NCBI GenBank assembly: GCA_028023455.1
Contig: JAQFVV010012405.1
Span: forward strand, 5,167,334-5,231,333
DNA: 64,000 nucleotides
Origin: Epiperipatus broadwayi
Taxonomy: Eukaryota; Onychophora; Udeonychophora; Euonychophora; Peripatidae
Direction of reading: 5' to 3'
The notes under the pieces were generated by a model. That model was not told where the DNA came from and made no database searches. It worked only from the letters and a program-made list of their open reading frames with translations. Both the position numbers and the translations under genes were made by a program. Positions 57,793-64,000 of this stretch are shown piece by piece. Position 1 is the stretch's first letter, and each line of letters opens with the position of its first letter.

Positions 57793-59020
57793 CAGAATAC
57801 ACCCGGGTCTCATTTTATGCAGTAGATAGGTTCCACAGAAAACCCACATTTAAAAAAATTGCACAAAAATAGACTTAACTTGCCTTGAAAAATGGGGGAT
57901 ACATTCTGTAATTTTCAGAAATTGCATAAAAGCAAAGCAACAAGGAAAAATTACTTTAAAATTCACATAAAAAAATAAGAAAATAAAGTATGACTAATAA
58001 AAAATTTTAAATATTTGAAAAAAATTGATACAAGACAAACTTTTTTTACTTTTTTTTTATTAACTCCAGTATACTTAATTTTACATTTTTCATACATATT
58101 TTAATCATTGCTATTTGACAATATGTGGTTAATTTGTGAACTGGTAAGAAATCAGAATTGTCACAAGAGGAAGTATAACTAGTGCCACCTTCAGTCTTGT
58201 GCTGTGTTAATGGTTTTCTGTTGACAATGTAATTGGTGATTAAACTTTGCAACAATGATTTTACTAATTGTTTATAAAGCTTGTGATATTCAGATATACA
58301 ACTATTTAACACTCATTGGAATTTAAGAGGTTGATCATTGCAATAAACTCTCTCATATTTCAGCATATTCTGACATTTTTCTTTGTCTCAAACATCAACA
58401 TAAAATCTATGATTAAATGATTATTACTTATCAGAAAATAATAAATTTGTCTTCATTTGATACACATTTTTGTTTACTACTGAAATAAATTTTAAATGTT
58501 CACATTTTGTTTCTATATTTAAAAAATGAGATTGCAATCAAAACAAAAAGATTATACATTATCATTAGAAAGATTATTTTCAGTTTACAAAATCAACAGA
58601 ATCTTTATTATTTCTGATTACTTTTAAAAATCTAAAAGAATATTTATTTCTGTTATATCTAACAAAATATCTTTTAAAAGTTTAAATTTTTTGAATATTA
58701 TTTTTATACATATGTATAAATCTATTATTATTATTATTTACTCATTAGTATAAGTAGATTATTTACATAGAAGCTAAGATTCTAAATACAGCTTCAGGCC
58801 ATATTCATGTTAGCTGCTAATATAACATTATATTTTTGAAAAAAAAAGTATTTCAAGTCAAAATAAGTTATTAATAATTTAAATTTCTTGATATCTAATA
58901 AATATAGTGAAATATGAACTTCTTTATCACATAAAAGAAAACCAACATAAACAGATATTAAGAAGAAACATGAATCACATTTAAAAAATCTGCATCAAAC
59001 GAGACCCATGTATATAGTAT
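57793..59020. mobile_element. candidate pogo/Tigger-like DNA transposon remnant
   Basis: The left end CAGAATACACCCGGGTCTCA (57,794) continues TTTTATGCAGTA...GGTTCC. At 58,988-59,014 the inverse end gives ATACATGGGTCTCGTTTGAT, then GCAGA. The roughly 24-bp terminal pairing, the CAG start and the TTTTATGCA motif recall pogo/Tigger ends. The 1.2-kb interior has no recognisable transposase; an 88-codon minus frame at 58,046-58,312 has no motif I know. The TA target duplication is plausible but ambiguous. Confidence 0.4.
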
Positions 59021-59021
59021 T

Positions 59022-59206
59022 TTTAAATACAAATGCTCATTTTGCCAGATTTTTACCAACAGCTTATTTTTTAATATGGTTGGCCATTTTAGTTGTTTAT
59101 CAACAATTTATATTGGGATTTTTAGTAAAATACATCATTTGGTTCTATTTCTGTTTTATCTTATTATTTTGTTTATAATAAATTATAAAAATATCATATA
59201 TAACAG

Positions 59207-59279
<73 letters not shown>

Positions 59280-59394
59280 ACACACAATAATAATAATTAC
59301 AATTAACAAGCCTTTTTCAGCATATGGTTTTGTGACCTTTTCAAATGTCATGTATCTATTTTAACTATTTTATTTTATAGCATGATGCTTTGTG
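59022..59394. other. spacer with TA microsatellite
   Basis: A TA tract at 59,209-59,277 (about 69 bp); otherwise nothing recognised. The reading frames on both strands through the tract are artefacts. Confidence 0.7.
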
Positions 59395-59859
59395 CTGCAC
59401 TAGGACTTCTCCTTTTTCAGAGTCAAAAATCTGTCAGTCACTATTCTGAGAGAAATACCAGTTAACCACTTAACTATCTTTTTGCATTCTCTGCCCTAAG
59501 TTTCTATCATATTTTTCTCTATTCTCCCTCTTTGTCAACTTCATAGTCATTATATCTAACCCCCCTTATCTTTTCTCAAACTCAGCATAAATTAAAGAAT
59601 CTATTTTTTGTATAATAACTTTGTTTATATTTATTCTTCCACAACTTCATTACTTGTACCCATTTTGCTTCCAAGCATTTTTTTACATTCAATTAACAGA
59701 TGCCTAATATTTTATATGCCTTCCTTACACAACTTGTAGACTAAATCACTCACATTTCCCCGTTTATGTGTATATTCCATTATTGCTGATGATCCTGTTT
59801 GAGCCTTAAACAGTAACCTACTTTTTGCCATTATTATAAATTAACTCACACCCGATATT

Positions 59860-59905
<46 letters not shown>

Positions 59906-60305
59906 CTTTATTCTCCATACTAGTTCTCCATCTCTCCAACTCCCTATTCATTATTAATGCATCTATTCTTCTATCTCATTCATTGCCACTATAACACTCA
60001 ACAATTATCCTAACACCCAATCATCCCATTTTTTGCATAAGAATACTGACATAAATTCTTTATCCAAATCTTCTGCATATCATACTACTTTTTCTCCCAT
60101 TTTGTTGCCTGCTCTTTACTCATGACACAATTAAATACTGTTTTGGATATTCTCTTATTATCCATAAACTGCAATCTACTGAACATTTTCATTTTGCTTC
60201 TCTCATATAAAAAGTTGGCCATCCCATTTCTCTTTGAATTGCCTCCTTTCCATCCATACATCTGCATCTAATGCATGTCTTCTACTTTCAACTAATGCAG
60301 ATAAA
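59395..60305 (-). pseudogene. non-LTR retrotransposon fragment (copy 2 of the 63-kb family)
   Basis: The minus strand aligns with 62,290-63,140 of the plus-strand copy. Matching blocks include RHALDADVW (about 60,281-60,255), SKMKMF-RLQFMDNKRI (60,200-60,145), and further 3' the GTGAGTTAAT, TCAAACAGGATCAT-equivalent and ATTAGGCATCTGTTAATTGA blocks (inverse at 59,693-59,712). A TA tract (59,868-59,902) has expanded within it. Frames are broken. Its 5' edge at about 60,305 faces the 5' region of the plus copy at 60.8 kb, giving a head-to-head pair. Confidence 0.8.
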
Positions 60306-60306
60306 A

Positions 60307-60785
60307 TGTTACCATAGTGTTCTATGGTAGAAGTAAAATCACAACAATAACAAAATAAAACATGGGTAAAACAGAATAAAATTATGATACCTAGATCCAA
60401 TAAAATTTCAAAGAATTGACCACATAACATAATAATATGCCCCATAAATAAACCCCTATACATCTTTATATATATTATCTAATAATTTTCCAATCATTTT
60501 TATTGATCAGTTATTACCAAAAATTATTGATGTTTTAAGTAAATAGAGAGATTTGAACTTAGGATTTTTCAGTCTAATTATTGAAGTTTTATAAATAATT
60601 GTATAAATATTTATTAAATTACAATAAATTTAGTTAATAACTAGTGAATTAAAAATGAATGGAAAATTATATTGTATGGGGCTTTTTGTATTCTTCATAT
60701 TGTTATGTTATATAGTCAATTCTTTGAAATTTTATTAAATCTCTATCATAATTTTATTTTGTTTTATTCGCGTTTTAATTTATTA
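60307..60785. other. spacer between head-to-head retrotransposon copies
   Basis: AT-rich, no gene recognised. The minus frame 60,463-60,203 that enters the retrotransposon copy is a chance extension. Confidence 0.5.
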
Positions 60786-60828
60786 TTTTACTTCCATCAC
60801 AGAACACTAGGTAACATTCTATCTGAGA

Positions 60829-62455
60829 ATGAAACTAAATAGTAAATTATTGGATGATATTAATAAAAGTGGAAGAGATGGGAGTAAAAAATTTTGGATT
60901 TACATTAAAAGGAGAAATTTGGGGAAGAGAGAGATAGTATTACTGAATGAGAAGGGAATAGAGTGTAGCTCTAGAGAAGAATTAGAAAGAATATTGAATA
61001 GTTATGTAATGGATATAGAAAAGACGTTAGATGTGAAGACAGAGGGATAAAAAATATGAAAGCATATAGTAATGGGAATATTATGTTTACAGAAAATGAA
61101 CTGAATGAGGCAGGGAAGAAACTGAGAAGTGGTAAGGCAAGAGGATTAGATGGATGGGCAGCAGAGATGGTAATGAATTTGGAGCATAGAGCAAAAGTAA
61201 AGTTACTATCATGTTTTAATAAGATGGCACAGAAGAGAGTTTTTCCAGGTAGTTGGAGTAATACAAGAGTAAGATTATTATTTAAAGGAAAAGGTAAGGA
61301 TCATAGAAAGTTAAATAATTATAGACCAATAGCAGTAACATCAGTTTTATATAAAGTTTTTTCATATATGGTGGCTGGAAGAGTTGCAAAATGGATGGAA
61401 GAAAATAATGTAGTGGGGGAAATACAAGGAGGTTTTAGGTCAGATAGGCATATAGGAGATAGTTTATTTGTAGTTACATAACTTATAGATATGAGTGTAA
61501 ACTCAGGTAGACAGTTATATATGAGTTTTATAGATATAGAGAAGGCATATGATAGAGTGAATAGAAATAGATTATGGATAAGTTTAGCAAATCTGGGAAT
61601 GGAGGAAGCTTTAGTGGGTGTTATTAAGAAATTATAAGAAAATAATTACTATACATATCAATTAGGGGATATAGAATCAGTTAAAGTTAAAAATGGGGTG
61701 GGACTAAGGCAAGGATGCCCTATGTCACCTATTTTTTTTTGTGTTGTATTTGAGTGAAATGGAAAAAGCAGTAGAAAGATTAGGAAGAGAGATAGAGATA
61801 CCATTAATAGGTAGTAAGGGAGTATATATTTTGTCAGGTTCTTTTTTTTTGCAGATTATATATTGTTGTGTGCAGAAAGAAGAGAAGATATGGAAGTTAT
61901 GCTGAGCACATGTGCAAGGGTGAGTAAAGAGATGGAGATTAAATTTAGCAAAAAAAAAAAAAAGAAATATAATGATGGTTAATACTGGGGAAAGAGAAGA
62001 TGTAGAATTTTTATTGGGAGATATTAAGTTAAATGTGGTGAATAGATATAGTTATTTTGAAATTATTTTAAATAATCAGAAAAATTATTTGGATGAATGG
62101 GAGAAAAATTGATAAATGAAGCAAAGAAAAGAAAGGGATTGATAAAGAAATTAATAGTGATTTCATTTAATAAATATGATGTAGCTAAAATTATATGGGA
62201 GTTGCAGTAGCAGGGTTATCATATGGTAATGATGCATTATGGGTTAGTAAAGGGGCATTAAATTACTTAGAAAAAGTTCAAAGGGAAGTAGGAAGACATG
62301 CATTGGATGCAGATGTATGGACAGCAGGGGAGGCAATTCAAGGAAAAATGGGATGGTCAAATTTTCATATGAAAGATGCAAAAAGTAAAATGAAAATGTT
62401 TGGTAAATTGCAGTTTATGGATAATAAAAGAATAGCCAAAATAGTATTTAATTGA
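60829..62455 (+). pseudogene. reverse transcriptase region of the non-LTR element
   Basis: Open segments at 60,829-61,050, 61,056-61,481 and 62,195-62,455 belong to one protein. They show KKFWIYIKRRNLG (N-terminal linker), LRSGKARGLDGWAAEMV, the YRPIAVTSVLYKVFS fingers block (about 61,320-61,365) and an IQGGFRSDRHIGDSLF block. Motif A is FIDIEKAYDRVNR at about 61,530-61,568, motif B GLRQGCPMSP at about 61,701-61,730, and motif C reads FADY at about 61,848-61,859 where FADD is expected. Stops and indels, many at A or T homopolymers (61,730; 61,845; 61,950), break the frame. It ends in RHALDADVW and KMKMFGKLQFMDNKRI blocks. Confidence 0.85.
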
Positions 62456-62654
62456 ATTATGAGTACAGGGCAGGTAACAAGATCGGTGAGAAAGGTAATA
62501 CGGTATGCAAAAGATTTGGATAAAGAATTTATATTTGTACAAAAAATGGGATGATTGTGGTAGGAGGATTGTTGAGTGTTATAGTGGTAAGGAATAGGAT
62601 AAAAGAATAGATTTATTAATAAAAAATAGGGAGTTAGAGAGATGAAAAAGTAGT

Positions 62655-63071
62655 ATGGAGAGTAAAAAGAGTTTAAATATATATAGAAATAAACAGAATA
62701 TTAGATGCGAGTTAATATATGATAATAGTAAGGAAAGTAGTTTATTGTTTAAGGCTCAAATGGGATCTTTAACAACAAGAGAATATGCATGTAAGTGGAA
62801 AAATATGGGTGATTTAGTCTGTAAATTATATAAGGAATGAATAGAAAATATTAGGCATCTGTTAATTGAATGTAAATGCTTGAAAACAGAAAGGGCACAT
62901 ATAATGAAGTTATGGAAGAATAAATATGAAAAATGTGATTATACAGAAAGTGGATTATTGGTTTTTATACTGGGTTTGGGGAAAGATAAGGAGGATTTAG
63001 ATATAAAGGCCATAGAGTTGACAAAGATTATGGTGTGGAAATGGGATGGAGCGGAATATGGGAAAATGTAG
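62655..63071 (+). pseudogene. C-terminal region of the non-LTR element
   Basis: Two open segments (62,655-62,840 and 62,880-63,071) carry a KWKNMGDLVC...C-like region, then (across a TGA at 62,838-62,840) an IRHLLIECKCLKTER block. The C...E...HLL..C pattern is the terminal Cys/His finger-like motif seen after RT in many non-LTR elements and thought to bind nucleic acid. The end reads LTKIMVWKWDGAEYGKM before the 3' UTR. Confidence 0.75.
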
Positions 63072-63179
63072 ACTGGGGAATGGAAAATAAAGTGGCTAAC
63101 AGATTTCTCTGGGCATAATTGTTGAGAGATTCTTGACTCCGTTTAAGAAGAAGCTACAGTACATCACATCACATTAATA

Positions 63180-64000
63180 TTAAAATAGATGCTCAACCAT
63201 GTGCTGAAAAAAGCTTTTTATGTATAATTATTATTAATATATACGTGTAATTAAAATACAATGTTCATTATTTAAGAAATATATATTTATATAGCTGTTG
63301 TGTATGATATTTTTATTATTTAATATAATTTATATGGAAAAAAAACAGCACAATGGACTTCATTAATTTCCATTTTTAATCATTTTACATAGAGAGAATA
63401 GATATCTCTGTGTGTGTAGGAATTCAAGTGCAGATTGAATAACATTATTCAGAAACCCATAAATGCAAAATCTTTTATTATTTGAATATTTTTAGGTCAG
63501 ACATCATAGCATAGATGTCTGACAATATGTTCCATAGAACGATCACTTACAAAAATAAAAAACGGGTAAATTGAAAAAAATAAGTTTTATGCATATTTGT
63601 CCGTATGTTATATAAATGCTTGCAATACGTATTGATTCTTAATTGTGTTTCAAACATAAAATACATTTTTATAATTATATGATAAACATTTGCCATTAAA
63701 TTAAACAACAATAGAAACACAAAGACAGCAATTTTAATATTCAGCCATTATTATATCCATTACCATGGTATAATAAATATATGCACAACTTACAATTTGA
63801 AAGAGAAACCCATATACGAAAAAAGTGAATTGCTAAAAAAAAATAATGGAGTCCGTTTATGCGATTTTGATTCTTAATTGTGTATAGAATTTTTAAATAA
63901 AAATATAAAATTCTACTTTAAACATTTTCTTAGAAGTAATCTCAACAAGTAATCTCAACATGAAAACAATAATGACGAATCATCTAATGTCTGGACATTT
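63180..64000. other. intergenic AT-rich sequence
   Basis: No gene recognised. A small palindrome CAGACATC...GATGTCTG at about 63,498-63,523 and a 12-bp tandem AGTAATCTCAAC near 63,935-63,958 are the only local structures. Confidence 0.45.

Larger units (their letters stand above)
60800..63178 (+). mobile_element. non-LTR retrotransposon, 5'-truncated, with RT and C-terminal region
   Basis: A 2.4-kb copy starts just before the RT domain and ends with a short ACATCACATCACAT tail at 63,162-63,175. It holds most RT motifs and a C-terminal region with a Cys/His-type block. The other copies at 2.7 kb (+) and 59.4 kb (-) share its 3' part. Its 5' portion (ORF1 and endonuclease) is missing. The copy is G-rich on the coding strand compared with the flanks. 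Family clade (CR1/I/jockey-like group) cannot be fixed without a tree. Confidence 0.85.

Overview
The window is eukaryotic, very AT-rich, and dominated by transposable elements. It has no bacterial-style gene organisation, no intact cellular gene and no rRNA locus. The mix of elements (RTE-type and a second non-LTR retrotransposon, Penelope-like GIY-YIG remnants, a Helitron, tRNA-Lys-primed LTR elements, long TA and GATA microsatellites, tRNA-derived SINEs) fits an invertebrate animal with a large repeat-rich genome. I cannot name the phylum from the sequence. Paired LTR copies differ mainly by CpG to TpG/CpA transitions, which suggests germline CpG methylation of transposons in the host.

Layout. 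0-14 kb: RTE fragments at 3.45-4.08 (+) and 7.76-8.59 kb (-), the second split by a short hammerhead-ribozyme element; the tail of a second non-LTR family at 2.72-2.98 kb; tRNA-derived SINEs; a 0.35-kb TATC array at 10.5 kb. 14-17 kb: decayed Penelope-like GIY-YIG (-) beside a 150-bp palindrome, then a decayed retroelement ORF1 with a CCHC knuckle (-). 19-24 kb: three more copies of the hammerhead element, a 62-bp minisatellite, and a candidate last exon of a host membrane-protein gene (+). 26.7-28.8 kb: RTE copy carrying a precisely bounded 556-bp Helitron in its 3' end. 29.6-30.7 kb: CpG-retaining segment with a candidate host promoter and first exon on the minus strand. 31-32 kb: Penelope-type direct repeats and the most palindromic hammerhead element. 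33.7-43.6 kb: a 9.9-kb LTR element (+) with 3.1-kb LTRs and only a broken gag-like gene inside. 50.2-56.3 kb: a 5.8-kb LTR element on the minus strand with 1.69-kb LTRs and one gag-like ORF. 56.5-57.3 kb: Penelope-like GIY-YIG remnant bracketed by 187-bp inverted arms. 57.8-59.0 kb: candidate pogo/Tigger-like DNA transposon remnant. 59.4-63.2 kb: two head-to-head copies of the second non-LTR family.

The most interesting object is a dispersed family of 0.2-0.5-kb elements, five copies here. They have long terminal inverted repeats, target-site duplications of variable length (10-14 bp) and a type-I hammerhead ribozyme or its remnant. They look like non-autonomous Penelope-type retroelements with MITE-like architecture. 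Nesting gives a relative chronology: RTE copies are older than the hammerhead element and Helitron that interrupt them, and a short TA-tailed repeat is older than the tRNA-Gly retrocopy inside it. All host-gene calls are tentative.
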